Part shown: piece after piece, positions 39,212 to 49,633 of the stretch
How positions within the stretch are numbered: position 1 is the first letter of the stretch
Layout: every line of letters starts with the position of its first letter
Assembly: GCA_022009975.1 (NCBI GenBank)
Contig: CP091733.1
Location: 2,152,501 to 2,216,500 of the forward strand
Length of the DNA: 64,000 nucleotides
Source of the DNA: Phocaeicola vulgatus
Lineage (GTDB): Bacteria > Bacteroidota > Bacteroidia > Bacteroidales > Tannerellaceae
Reading direction: 5' to 3'
Made by a program: the position numbers and the translations under genes
Notes under the pieces: generated by a model
The model's database searches: none
Told to the model about the DNA's origin: nothing
Seen by the model: only the letters and a program-made list of their open reading frames with translations

Positions 39212-40132
39212 TCATTTATACTCCTTGCGATAAGAGACCTCCTTTTCTGTCGGGAAATCAGCCGGGACTTTCTGTGTTACTTTTCCGGTTGCAGCCCATT
39301 CAGCCCCTCTCAGGAGAAGCACTTGGAATCCTGTGCATTGCATGGCAGGATTATCATCCAATGTATCACCCGCATGTCCTAACATGATATGGAAAATACG
39401 AGCCTTCCCATAATCGACAGTAAAAACCAACGGCTCTTCCCTTCCGGATCCTCCCTTTTCAGGAAGTGCGAAAGCGGTAAACATCAATGTCGCGATATTT
39501 GCCGGTCCCCTCATCCGGTCGTAAAGCTCATCCTTGGCATGTTTCCAAGTATGCGGAAGCCCTTTCATGATTGGATGGCCATTATCCCTGGCAGTCAATA
39601 CATATTCACGTTGTTCCCCATGCGAACCGCCCAAGCCATCTGAACTATCTTTCATCAATCTTCCATCCTTCCAATAGGCATAAGGCCCATCTTTCTCATT
39701 ACGGCCTTCCCATCCGCCCAAAGCACATATTTCATTGTACGCCTTCCATTGGGGGAATGAGTTATTGGCAGCATGATAGATAACCACGCCTCCACCGTTT
39801 TGCATATAGTCCAAAAAGTTTTCCTGCATCTTTTCGCTCCACAAATCCCCGTTGTAATCCACCACGACCAACTTATAAGAGGAGAAATCGGGAGAGAAAG
39901 CACTCATGTCTTCCCCTTTAGCCGGGGAAATGGCTATATCCGCAGTGAAAAGGCCTGAATTATCCAATATCTTTTGGATGGCAAGGTGGCTGACCTTCCA
40001 ATTATGGTTGTTCTGACCTGTCACAATCAACACTTTCGCCTTTTGTCTCGCATGAGATTGCAGGCTACACAATCCGCTTACCACGCAGATGCAGATAAGC
40101 CAAAGCAATTTTGATAAAACTGTTTTTTTCAT
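39212..40132 (-). CDS. Secreted ThuA-like domain protein
   Basis: 306 residues from the chosen start MKKTVLSKLLWLICICVV. The longer frame to 40192 begins inside the 3' end of map and is unlikely. A signal peptide ends near SHARQ (residue 29). The ThuA-like fold, related to class I glutamine amidotransferases, is seen in KVLIVTGQNNHNWKVS, YKLVVVDYNG, GGGVVIYHAANNSFPQW, HPIMKGLPHTWKHAKDELYD and GKARIFHIMLGH. Such secreted proteins are thought to act on sugars; the reaction is unknown. It lies 60 bases downstream of map in the same direction. Confidence 0.85.
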   Translation of the reverse strand: MKKTVLSKLLWLICICVVSGLCSLQSHARQKAKVLIVTGQNNHNWKVSHLAIQKILDNSGLFTADIAISPAKGEDMSAFSPDFSSYKLVVVDYNGDLWSEKMQENFLDYMQNGGGVVIYHAANNSFPQWKAYNEICALGGWEGRNEKDGPYAYWKDGRLMKDSSDGLGGSHGEQREYVLTARDNGHPIMKGLPHTWKHAKDELYDRMRGPANIATLMFTAFALPEKGGSGREEPLVFTVDYGKARIFHIMLGHAGDTLDDNPAMQCTGFQVLLLRGAEWAATGKVTQKVPADFPTEKEVSYRKEYK

Positions 40133-40192
40133 GGATTTATAATTTAAAAACAGGGAGAGGATTCCCATAGACCCCGCCCCTGCCGTATGCAA

Positions 40193-41059
40193 TTAATAAG
40201 TCAATATTTCCAGACCGTGATCCGTCATGACAAACGTATGTTCCCATTGTGCGGAAGGAAGTCCATCGTCGGTAAGTACCGTCCATCCATCATCCTCATC
40301 AATATAAACCTCATAACGACCCATATTAATCATCGGTTCGATGGTAAACACCATGCCAGGCACCAACAACATCCCGGTTCCCTTCCTTCCGAAGTGCAAC
40401 ACTTCCGGCTCTTCATGAAACGCAAGCCCCACGCCATGTCCACATAAATCACGGACAACGGAATAGCCGTTCTTTTCTGCATGCTTTTGTATCGCATATC
40501 CGATATCACCCACAAAACCAAATGGCTTAGCAGCTTCCATTCCTATCTGAAGACACTCTTTCGTCACCTCCACTAATCGTTTCTTCTCCGGGGAGACGTT
40601 GCCTATCATAAACATGCGGGAGGCATCGGAATAATAACCATCCAATATGGTGGAGACATCCACATTTACAATATCACCGTCCCTCAAAATCTCCTTTTCA
40701 TCCGGTATTCCGTGGCAGACCACATCGTTGATGGAAGTACAGACACTTTTCGGGAAGCCCTCATAATTGAGAGGAGCGGGAATCGCCCCGTGTGAAACGG
40801 TATAATCATACACTAATTTATCTATGGCTGCAGTAGACATTCCCTCTTTGATTTCCCGGGCAATCAAATCCAACACGCCCGTATTCACAACGCCACTTCT
40901 GCGGATGCCTTCGATTTGTTCCGGAGTCTTGATCAATTTGCGGGAAGGAACCAAATGCCCTTTATTCTGCAAGTACATGATGTGCTTGTCCAATTCTGTC
41001 AAAGGCTGCCCTTTGATAGGATGCCAGTTATTCACTTTCTTCTTGACATAATAATCCAA
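40193..41059 (-). CDS. map: Methionine aminopeptidase, type I
   Basis: 288 residues, longer than the basic 250-260 because of an N-terminal extension of about 40 residues (VNNWHPIKGQPLTELDK). Metal ligands are seen in IVNVDVS (Asp), YYSDASRMF (Asp), CGHGVGLAFHEEPEV (His), FTIEPMI (Glu) and QWEHTF (Glu). It removes the first Met from new proteins. The first 99 bases of the gene lie inside the 1.03-kb direct repeat; the copy at 55.3 kb carries only this 5' piece, so this is the functional gene. Confidence 0.95.
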   Translation of the reverse strand: MDYYVKKKVNNWHPIKGQPLTELDKHIMYLQNKGHLVPSRKLIKTPEQIEGIRRSGVVNTGVLDLIAREIKEGMSTAAIDKLVYDYTVSHGAIPAPLNYEGFPKSVCTSINDVVCHGIPDEKEILRDGDIVNVDVSTILDGYYSDASRMFMIGNVSPEKKRLVEVTKECLQIGMEAAKPFGFVGDIGYAIQKHAEKNGYSVVRDLCGHGVGLAFHEEPEVLHFGRKGTGMLLVPGMVFTIEPMINMGRYEVYIDEDDGWTVLTDDGLPSAQWEHTFVMTDHGLEILTY

Positions 41060-41310
41060 AGCTATTTCTCAAGCAAAAATAGACAAAATCCGGGAATAAT
41101 GGTGCGGGAATCCAAGACTATCGTGCATATTTATCATAAAAACCATAAGAACACTCATATCCTATCTGCTCTTGCTCCTTGCATAAGCAACCTGCACAAA
41201 AGCTGATGCACTTCCAATTTCCAATGAAAGAAAATGCAATTGCATCAAAGTTGTATTTGTTGGTAAGTAACTTAGAATAGTTCTACAAGCCAGTACAGCT
41301 TAGCTCTCTG

Positions 41311-41381
41311 ATGAAATCATGAAGGATATCAACATCCTTGAGTCGGAAACAGATGGCCTCCGAGCTGAAATATTGAAGTAA
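41311..41381 (+). pseudogene. C-terminal remnant of an unidentified gene before the HaeII remnant
   Basis: A short open end reads DEIMKDINILESETDGLRAE and stops at 41379-41381, 4 bases before the next ATG (41386). The codon pattern looks coding. It could be the tail of the methyltransferase that would belong with the HaeII-type endonuclease. The same piece occurs at about 55605-55676. Confidence 0.35.
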
Positions 41382-41385
41382 GGAT

Positions 41386-41906
41386 ATGGAAGATAACGGC
41401 AAGATTATTATGAATACTCGGCAGATTGTGTCGGCAGTGTCGGCACAATTGCAACTTGAATATGGAAGCAAAGGATTTAAGAAGCAAGAGTTTATCGTGT
41501 TGGTGTAACTAATGCTGCCGATAGAGGTCTTGATATGTATTCTAATTGGGAACCAGCAATTCAGATTAAACATTTAAGTTTAGACATTTCTCTTGCAGAG
41601 AGCATTGTAAATGGTGTTTCAAGTGACCGCATTGTTATTGTTTGCAAAGATGCAGAGAAAGATGTGATAGTTTCTCTTCTAAGTCAAATTGGTTGGAGAA
41701 GTCACATTCAAAGCATTGTTACTGAAAATGATTTAATCAAGTGGTATGAAAAGTCTCTTCGAGGAAATTATTCAGAGCAGTTGGGAGAAAAACTTCTGTA
41801 TTGTCTTGCTAATGAAATAGCGGAAGAATTTCCTTCTGTGGACAACACTCCTGAAATAATAAAGAAAAGACATTACGAGCTAATTTCAGACCCTTTTTGG
41901 GAATAG
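41386..41906 (+). pseudogene. HaeII-family restriction endonuclease remnant, left copy
   Basis: The C-terminal part reads RVYRVGVTNAADRGLDMYSN, then PAIQIKHLSLD, IVIVCKDAEKD and QIGWRSHIQSIVTENDLIKW, matching what I recall of HaeII endonucleases. Only about 140 C-terminal residues remain. A 5' piece starting at 41386 (MEDNGKIIMNTRQIVSAVSA) is joined in another frame near 41480, so an internal deletion probably removed the middle. The intact domain is normally over 300 residues. No methyltransferase is left nearby. Confidence 0.65.
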
Positions 41907-41924
41907 GGTAATTATACACAAAGC

Positions 41925-41996
41925 ATACTACCTTTTTTCAAAAAGCATACTACCTTTTTTCAAAAAGCTTACTACCTTTTTAGAAAGAGGTCTACC
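41925..41996. repeat. AGTATGC-type tandem units, left
   Basis: Three units of about 23 bases with the core AAAGCATACTACCTTTTT (last one AAAGCTTACTACC), then AGAAAGAGGTCTACC. This is the reverse orientation of the block at 3105-3200. Confidence 0.75.
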
Positions 41997-42152
41997 GCTG
42001 AATAGTTACTCGTTTTGAATATCCTGTTGCATTATGTTTTATTTTCGACAAATGCTCCAAATGTGCCGCCAAAATCGCAAAATTGAGGGAGTGTCCTTAT
42101 TGTCAGTTTTACTTTTCCAGAATTTTATTGCGGCTGTTTCAGGTTTTATCAC

Positions 42153-42160
42153 TACATTTG
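42153..42160 (+). promoter_or_regulatory. -7 box of the type I restriction-modification operon
   Basis: TACATTTG, 45 bases before the xre ATG; the -33 is weak (ATTG at a 22-base spacing). The operon from 42205 to 53168 has no other clear promoter, since its genes overlap or nearly touch. Confidence 0.45.
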
Positions 42161-42204
42161 CATTACAAATCAAGGTATTGTAATTAACAGGCAAATCAAG
42201 ACAT

Positions 42205-42417
42205 ATGGAATCGCAAAAGATAAACAGGCTAAAAGTTGTGTTAGTTGAGAATGGCAAGACCGGGAAATGGTTGGCCGAACAAGTTGGAAAGAATGAGGCA
42301 ACCGTTTCACGATGGTGTTCCAACAAGATGCAGCCCTCCCTTGATATGCTTGTAAAGATCGCAAGTTTACTTAATGTTGACCCTCGCCAGCTTATCAATG
42401 GCGGTAATAACGATTGA
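42205..42417 (+). CDS. XRE-family helix-turn-helix regulator
   Basis: 70 residues, a single HTH domain: LKVVLVENGKTGKWLAEQVG, then NEATVSRWCSNKMQPSLDML and IASLLNVDPRQLI. Its stop overlaps the hsdM start (ATGATTA; 4 bases). In restriction-modification loci such small regulators (C proteins or repressors) time the expression of the enzymes. Here it probably autoregulates the operon promoter just upstream. Confidence 0.9.
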   Translation: MESQKINRLKVVLVENGKTGKWLAEQVGKNEATVSRWCSNKMQPSLDMLVKIASLLNVDPRQLINGGNND

Positions 42418-44022
42418 TTATGGCAAAGAAAGCAACAAAGAAAAAAGAGGAGAACGTCCTCAATCTTGAATCCATATTATTCAACTGCCGTGACTATCTC
42501 CGTGGCAGCGCATCGCTCAATGAGAAACGCGATGTGATACTTACGCTTGTATTCCTACGGTTTATCGGTGAGAAATTTGATGATGCACAGGCCGAAATGC
42601 GCCAGCAGTGTATCGACCATGGAATTACTGACGAGGAAAAAATTGCGAGATTCCTCGATTCTCCATCCCGTTATAAGAATATTGTGTATGTGCCGGAAGC
42701 GGCACGCTGGTCTATGCTAATCAATGTGCCGACTTCTGACCTTGTTGCTGCGCTTGATGACGCTTTACAGGCAATCGAAGACGGTGGAGACACGCTTAAA
42801 GGCTGTGTAAAACTCGGATTATTCACCGCTGTAAAGATTCAGCCCAACGAACTTAAAAAGGTCGTTGACGAAGTGAACAAGATTTCCCACAAGGTATTTG
42901 GTGAAGAAAAGGATTTGATCGGCCGTGTCTATGAGTATTTTCTGAAGTCCTTTGCCGTAAATGCCACTAAAGAGGACGGCGAGTTTTACACTCCACATGA
43001 TATTGTGGAACTTATTGCCGCATTTATCGAACCTTTCGATGGTACACTGTATGACCCATGCTGTGGTTCCGGTGGTATGTTTATTCAATGTGCAAAATAT
43101 GTAGAAGCAAAGCAAGGTGACATTACGGCCGTAAATGTTTTCGGTCAGGAGAAAGATGACGCCACTTTCCGCCTTGCCAAAATGAATTTGGCGATGCGTG
43201 GCATATCCCACCATTTGGGCGATGGTCCTATTTCAACTTTTGACAAGGACTGGCATGTCGGACTTGCCTTTGACTATATTATGGCAAATCCTCCTTTCAA
43301 CCTCAAGCATTGGTTTACCAAAGACGTTACTCAACAGGGGGTGAACTGGGCGGATTATGGAACTCCACCCGAGAGCAATGCCAATTATGCATGGATTCTC
43401 CATATACTCTCCAAACTCAAGGCTAACAAGGGTATTGCCGGCTTCCTGCTTGCCAATGGTGCGCTCGGCGACGACGATACCGTTGCCATTCGCCAGAAGC
43501 TCATTGAGAACGACAATGTGGAAGCTATTATTGTTCTGCCTCGTGAATTGTTTTATACTACCGACATATCTGTTACGCTTTGGATTCTTAACCTAAACAA
43601 GCGTGGAGGTATGCACCACGGACGGCAGCAGCGTGACCGTCGTGGCGAAATTCTTTTTATGGATTTGCGCTCTTGGACGGAAAATCCAGTCAAAGGCGAG
43701 CAGAAAAAGAAGGTGGAACTAAAAGCCGACCAAGTGAAGCGAGCCACCGACATATTCTTCCGTTGGCAAGCGGTCGGTACTGATGGTTCTTCTTATGCAG
43801 AGCCCGAATTTTACCGCTCTGTCGGCATAGATGAACTGAAGAAATAACTTTTCTCTTGTTCCCAGCCGCTACATTGAGTTCGTTGACCGCGACACAAACA
43901 TCGACTACGACAAGGTACTTTCAGAAACTGCCTCTGCCGTTTCTGAACTTCTGTCGTTGCAACGTGAGAATGATGCAACGCTACGTAACGCATTAAAACA
44001 GTTGGGATATGAGTGCAAATGA
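42414..44022 (+). CDS. hsdM: Type I restriction-modification DNA methyltransferase subunit (one frameshift)
   Basis: About 535 residues when joined. N-terminal HsdM helical domain (LRGSASLNEKRDVILTLVFLRFI), SAM-binding DPCCGSGGMF at about 213 and catalytic NPPF near 292. One extra A in AAA at 43842-43844 stops the frame after DELKK. The corrected frame continues NNFSLVPSRYIEFVDRD and ends LKQLGYECK at 44020-44022, overlapping the hsdS ATG at 44009. The subunit methylates adenine at the site chosen by HsdS and is needed for cleavage too. Translation could also begin two codons later (42420). Confidence 0.92.
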
Positions 44023-45135
44023 AACTAAATGGGTACGCTTGGGTGAGTACATTGAACAATGTACTGCCATTAATTCTGATTTACAATTCGGAATCGATGA
44101 TGTCAGAGGTATGACTATCTCTAAAGAAATTATCCCCACAAAAGCTGATCTAAATCTATGGATTTGTCGAAGTTCCTGATAGTTGAATCTAAGGAATTCG
44201 TTTATAATCCTCGTACACATGGTAAAAAAATCGGACTTGGTTTCAATACTACCGGCTCAAACTTCATTATAAGTTGGAACAACGTAGCATTTCGAGTAAA
44301 AGACCCGAATTTACTTTGTCCGGATTATCTATATATTCTAATCTCACGTGAAGAATGGGATAGAAACGCGTGTTTTCGCTCATGGGGGTCTTCTACTGAA
44401 GTCTTTTCTTGGGCTGAATTTGGTTCAATGGAAATTCCCCTTCCTTCGATTGATGTGCAGCGTGAATTGGTTGATACCTACAATGGTTTGAAGTCCCTTG
44501 CCGAGCAGAACGAGGCTCTGATAACTCGACTTTCTGCCGTCTGTCAAGCATATATCGTGGATTGCCGGGCAAAATATCCATCTGTGCCTCTCGGAGAGTA
44601 TATTGAACAATTAGACAAAAGAAATTCGGATGGTGCTTTAACCATAGCTGATGTGCAAGGTATTAGCACAGACAAATGCTTTATACCCACAAAGGCTAAT
44701 ATGGACGGTGTATCAGTTCTATCATATAAAATAGTTGCACCGTCAGAATTTGTATATGTCGCTGATACTTCTCGCCGAGGCGATAAGATGGCACTTGCAC
44801 TTAATTCATCAAACAAAGATATTCTTGTGTCTTCAATATACACGGTATTTCTCAGTATCGACAAGAACATATTACTCCCCGAATATCTGTTCCTGCTATT
44901 TAATCGACCTGAATTTGACCGCTATACCCGTTTCAATTCCTGGGGTAGCGCAAGAGAAACGTTCGATTGGAATGAAATGTGCCGTGTTCAAATCCCACTG
45001 CCACCCATAGATGTGCAGCAAGCCATTGTAGATGTTTACCATTGCATGGAACGTGCCAAACAGATAGCCATAACTGCACGCGAAAAATTAAAAACACTTT
45101 GCCCAGCCTTAGTGCAACGGGCTGCTCACTCCTAA
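44009..45135 (+). CDS. hsdS: Type I specificity subunit (one frameshift)
   Basis: About 375 residues when joined. It starts MSANETKWVRLGEYIEQC inside the end of hsdM. The frame breaks at about 44154-44157, just before MDLSKFLIVESKEF, where one base seems to be missing. Two target-recognition halves are visible and parallel each other: RLGEYIEQC..VRGMTISKEIIPTKADL and PLGEYIEQLD..VQGISTDKCFIPTKANM, each ending in a WGS..E.F.W.E....IPLP.IDVQ block and a helix. So it should read a two-part site. No inverted repeats or recombinase for switching of specificity are seen. Confidence 0.88.
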
Positions 45136-45147
45136 TACGCCAATGTC

Positions 45148-48100
45148 ATGAGAGGAAAATTCTACGAAAGTGAATATGAAGAAGCCCTGATTGACCTGCT
45201 GCAAGACGAGGGCTGGCAATATACCAATGGCGGAAACATCCACCGCCAACTGCGTGAACCGTTGCTTATCGAAGATCCAAATGTCAATGATTTGCACGTG
45301 TACTTGCAGCATCGTTATCCCGACCTCACCAGCAGCGATGTCAATGAGGTGGTCAACTATCTGCGCCACGTTCCCGGACAGACCCACTTTGAACGTCTGC
45401 GCAACACATTTCAGCTTGTCCGTGACGGCTATCGCTATACCCGCCATGGTGATGGAGTGAACTTTGATATTCGTTTTATCGACTTCGACCCCGACCACAC
45501 AGACCACAATATCTTTCGAGCGGTTAATCAGTTCGAGGTTGCCTACGGCATGAAAGATGATGTGCGCATCCCGATGTATTGCTCTTTGTCAATGGCATAC
45601 CACTCTGCATCTTTGAGTTGAAAAATCCTACAAAACTCGATGCCGACATAGCACAGGCTTACGAACAGATACACATCCGCTATATGCGCGACATCCCCCA
45701 TCTGTTGCGTTATTGCCCGCTGTCGTGTATCAGTGATGCCACCGCCAACAACACACGGCTTGGCACTACCTATACCCCATACGAACACTACTATGCGTGG
45801 AAGAAGGTAAACAACGAAGACCCGTCAGCGCAAAGGGCATAGACCAAGTACGAACCATTGTCAAAGGTGTGTATGAGCCATCGAGATTTTTGGAAATCCT
45901 GCGCGACTACGTTTATTTTCCCGATGAGAAGAGCGGCAAGGAGGAAGAAATCGTGTGCCGCTATCCCCAGTTCTTCGCTACACGCATGATGCTCGACAGT
46001 ATTCGCCGTGCCTTTGAAGAACAGACCTCGAAAGGCGGTACATACTTTGGAGCCACAGGTTGCGGCAAGACCTATACAATGATGTTCATTGCCCGGCAGC
46101 TTGCCCTTCGCTGCAAGGAGCTTGGCTCGCCCACGGTCATTATGATTGTTGACCGAGACGACTTGCAGACACAGGCCGGAAACTATTCTTGCGCTCTCAG
46201 GATTTTCTGCACCTTGGAACAGTTAAGGTTATTGCCGATCGTGAAGAGCTAAAAACCGAACTCTCGCTTCGTGATAGTGGTGGTTTCTTCATCTGCACCA
46301 TCCAAAAGTTCTGTGAGACCATCGGAGAGTTAAACACTCGCCGCAATATCATTTGTTTCTCCGATGAAGCCCATCGCACTCAAATCCGCCTCAGCAACAA
46401 AATAAAAGTTGTTGAACTAAAGGACATCGAAGCCAAGATGGAACAGACTTCAGAAGGAGCGCTCGCCGTAAGGATGATTGACGAAAGTAAAATCGGTGCT
46501 TTCGTCACCAAACCCTATGCCGAACAACTCCGTGCAGCATTCCCCAATGCTACATTTGTAGGATTTACGGGTACACCTATTGCCGAAACCATACAGGTGT
46601 TCGGTGATATTGTAGACCGTTACACGATGCAGCAAGCCGTGGATGATGACATTACCAAAGATATTAAGTATATTCCACGCATTGCCAAGGTTACACTCGA
46701 CTCACAAAAAGTCAAGGAAATAGAGGACTATTATACCAAATGTGCAGAGGAAGGCGCAACCGAAACAGATATCGCTGCAAGCAAAAAGGCGATGAGCGCG
46801 ATGGAGCAGATATTGGGCGATGAAGAACGGCTTGAACGCCTTGCAGCTGACATTATAGTGCACTATACCGCTTCTTGTGAAAACAAGCCCGGTGTGGTTC
46901 AAAAGGCGATGGTGGTATGTAGCAAGCGAGAAATAGGATATGCACTGTTGCAGAAATTCCGCAAACTCCGTCCAGACTGGTTCGAGGAACGCAAAGCCCC
47001 GGAGGACTATGTAGTACCGGAAAAGGAGATGAAGGAACTTATGCCAATGCCGACCATAGCCATGGTTGCCACCCGAGGGAAACATGATGTCAAGGACATG
47101 GACGACTACCTTGGCAACAAGAAGCGCACCAAGGCACTCGAAAATGCCTTCAAACAGGAATACTCAAACTTCCGCATCGTCATTGTTGTGGATATGTGGA
47201 TTACCGGCTTCGATGTGCCGTGCCTCACCTATCTATATAATGACAAGCCGCTGCAAAAGCATACGCTGGTGCAGACCGTCAGTCGTGTCAACCGTAAATA
47301 TCCAGGTAAGGATTTCGGTTATATCATTGACTATATCGGTATTCGCAATAATATGATGGAGGCTATGAAGAAGTATGGCGGTGAGACTTTCGGACCGAGT
47401 GAGGATGATGTGCAGCAAGCGTTAGGCGCACTGTTGGTTGAACTCGAACTTATAAAGCAACTTTTTGTAGAATTCGACTTAAATCCATTCATAAATAAAG
47501 ATTCAAAGCCGCTTGACCGACTCGAATGTCTTGGCAAAGCGTCAGAGCATATCTTGACTTTGAGCAAAATGTATAATGTCGCAAAAGAGGGCAAGAGACC
47601 TAAAGAGGTGGACGCTAAGACTTTCTTTCTGGCTCATGTTAAGCGTCTGAAAACCGCTTACGACATCTGCCAACCTTCAAACGTCTTAAATCACGAACAG
47701 TTGTCATTGTCACAGTGCTTTATGTGTGTTGCCACATATATCCGCAAAGCATCGGGCGAAAAGCACGATACAGAAAGCATGAACCGTGTGGTACAACGCA
47801 TGGTTGCCGAAGCATTGCAGTGCAACAGTGTGGTAAGCATACTTGACACCGACGTAGAGGAAAGTATATTCAGCCCTGGTTTTATAGAACAACTCAACGG
47901 GGTTAAGTTGCCTGCCACTCGCCTTGAAGTCCTTATCAAAATGCTACGTCGAAGCATTGCTCAATACAAGAATACAAATAAGTTCGCCGCAGAGAAGTTT
48001 GAAGAGATGCTTAAAAAGACTTTGGAGGAATACCATAATCGTCGCGCAACACTTTCTTCCGCCGAAGCTACTCAGACGCAGAAAGACACGGTGGACGAAA

Positions 48101-48555
48101 TTATCCGTAATGCCACCCAACAGGCGCTCGATATACTTGGCAAACTTGGCGAGGACAAAGAAAGTTTCCGTAAACTTGGGCTTACATTTGAGGAGAAAGC
48201 CTTTTATGACATCCTGATGCACATGCGCGATGCCCATAATTTTGAATATGGTACAGACCGCCAAGTGGGTTCGTTGATAATCAACGACAAGTGCAAGGTG
48301 CTCGCCCAAAAAGTAAAGGAATTGATTGACACTAAATCGTGCTTTGCCGATTGGTTGTCAAATACAAATGTTCGTGCTGCACTTAATCAGGAACTATGGT
48401 TCTTGCTTGATGAAAATGGTTATCCACCAGAATGGAGCGAAGATGTTTTTAATCAGATCCGTGATCAAGTGGAAAACTATAAGGAACATCAATCAGCTCC
48501 ACGTTTATATAGTGTTAATTCCGACTATTATTCATCTATGGTTGCAGAACCATAG
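45148..48555 (+). CDS. hsdR: Type I restriction subunit (three frameshifts)
   Basis: About 1136 residues when joined. The N-terminal nuclease has VNFDIRFIDF and, after the first break, PLCIFELKNPT (D..ELK). The translocase has Walker A GATGCGKTYT, DEAH box FSDEAHRTQ, GFTGTPIAE and WITGFDVPCLTYLYNDK. A long helical C-terminus follows. Breaks lie at 45570-45572 (CCC, one C missing), 45821-45823 (CCC, one missing) and 46180-46182 (AAA, one missing). All are single-base homopolymer losses, so the gene is probably whole in the organism. It translocates DNA and cleaves unmethylated sites. It is 12 bases downstream of hsdS. Confidence 0.9.
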
Positions 48556-48622
48556 TATGAGCGACCTTACATTATCACATAAAATTACGTTTGTCAATAG
48601 TTAAATATTAAAATTGTAACAT

Positions 48623-49633
48623 ATGGTTTATTCTCCTAAAATGTATCTTGATGTTTTCTCTTTTTCGATAAAGAAAATAAAAGAAATACGACGTAGCAAA
48701 CGTTCTACTAGAATAATTACCGAAGATGGCTTTGTTTCACTTCAGGATTTTTATAATACGATATCAGATGTCGACAACTTTCCTACAAGTGATTTGATGA
48801 AGTTGTTTATTTCTAATTTTGACAAAGAGTTTCTAACCAATAAAGACAACTCCAAGGCTATTAGTATTCCAGAAGGGGCATATAAATTTATCAAGTCTAG
48901 ATCATTTTGTTTTGGCGGTGGTTTTGAAGGTGGCATTACAGGGCGAACAATGGCTTTATATGATACCTCGGATGCATCACAAAAAGTTGATACTATCGAC
49001 AAAAAGAAGGTAACGGCCTCAACGCTTTTTTACCTATTGTGGATTCCTAGAGATTCGTCATATGGTGTCTTAATGGTGCAGAAATTTTCCAACATGAATT
49101 GTTCTTCGTCTATAAAAGATGCTGTTCATCATTTTTTTGTAAAATATGGTTATAGACCTTTTTTCTCCAAGTATCTACCAAAAGAAGTAACTGAAACATT
49201 CTTGAAAGATTGTATCCTTAATAGAATAACTATAAGGCATCAACAAAAAAGAAGCGATGAGCAAGAAGATAATGAATTACCGGAATTGAAGCAGGCCAAG
49301 CTCATTTCAACTATAAGTCAATTTGCTATTTCATTAGGCCAGTTTTGCAAAGATCGAAATCTTAAAGATCGAATAATCTCATTTGTTGATTCGATAGACG
49401 ATAATTATCGAGAAGGGGATGAGGTTAAATTGCACTATGTGAACTCTAGGGGAGAATCTGCAAGTGCAAAATTGGAAGAAGCTAATGATATCATTCCATC
49501 TATTATCCTTCCAGATAAATGCTTTGATATGGAGAATGATACGATAGACTTCAAAGAAGTTCAAAATGAATGTTTAAATCTTCTTTCAAAGATTCAAACA
49601 GACAATAACTATTACCCTGATGAAAACAATTAA
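48623..49633 (+). CDS. Unknown protein in the type I operon (possible soluble half of a two-gene module)
   Basis: 336 residues, intact. I do not recognise the family. No signal peptide or membrane segment. The N-terminal half has a conserved-looking glycine block, SRSFCFGGGFEGGITGRTMALYD, and then LFYLLWIPRDSSYGVLMVQKF. The middle is charged (RHQQKRSDEQEDNELPELKQ). The C-terminal part is mixed alpha/beta. It follows hsdR by 67 bases and its stop overlaps the start of the membrane-protein gene by 14 bases, so the two are translated together. The base composition here is more A+T-rich than in hsdM or hsdR, a sign that this pair was added to the operon. A defence role is inferred only from position. 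Confidence 0.75.
   Translation: MVYSPKMYLDVFSFSIKKIKEIRRSKRSTRIITEDGFVSLQDFYNTISDVDNFPTSDLMKLFISNFDKEFLTNKDNSKAISIPEGAYKFIKSRSFCFGGGFEGGITGRTMALYDTSDASQKVDTIDKKKVTASTLFYLLWIPRDSSYGVLMVQKFSNMNCSSSIKDAVHHFFVKYGYRPFFSKYLPKEVTETFLKDCILNRITIRHQQKRSDEQEDNELPELKQAKLISTISQFAISLGQFCKDRNLKDRIISFVDSIDDNYREGDEVKLHYVNSRGESASAKLEEANDIIPSIILPDKCFDMENDTIDFKEVQNECLNLLSKIQTDNNYYPDENN

Larger units (their letters stand above)
40961..41996. repeat. 1.03-kb direct repeat, left copy
   Basis: Nearly identical to 55256-56290 in the same orientation. It holds the first 33 codons of map, about 250 bases of non-coding DNA, a broken HaeII-type endonuclease gene, and three AGTATGC-type units, ending at GAGGTCTACC. The copies differ by a handful of substitutions and single-base length changes. 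They flank 13.3 kb that carries the restriction-modification operon. Confidence 0.9.

Noticed and set aside
41283..41573. 96-codon minus-strand ORF repeated at 55578-55868
   Set aside because: It is antisense to the HaeII remnant and is present twice only because the DNA is duplicated.
44009..45135. Phase-variable hsdS switching
   Set aside because: No inverted repeats, second hsdS cassette or site-specific recombinase were found near the specificity gene; the break at 44154 is better explained as a missing base.
13182..46182. Programmed ribosomal frameshifting in the broken genes
   Set aside because: The sites are ordinary short homopolymers without slippery heptamers plus downstream structures, and they occur in many unrelated genes; sequencing error is simpler.
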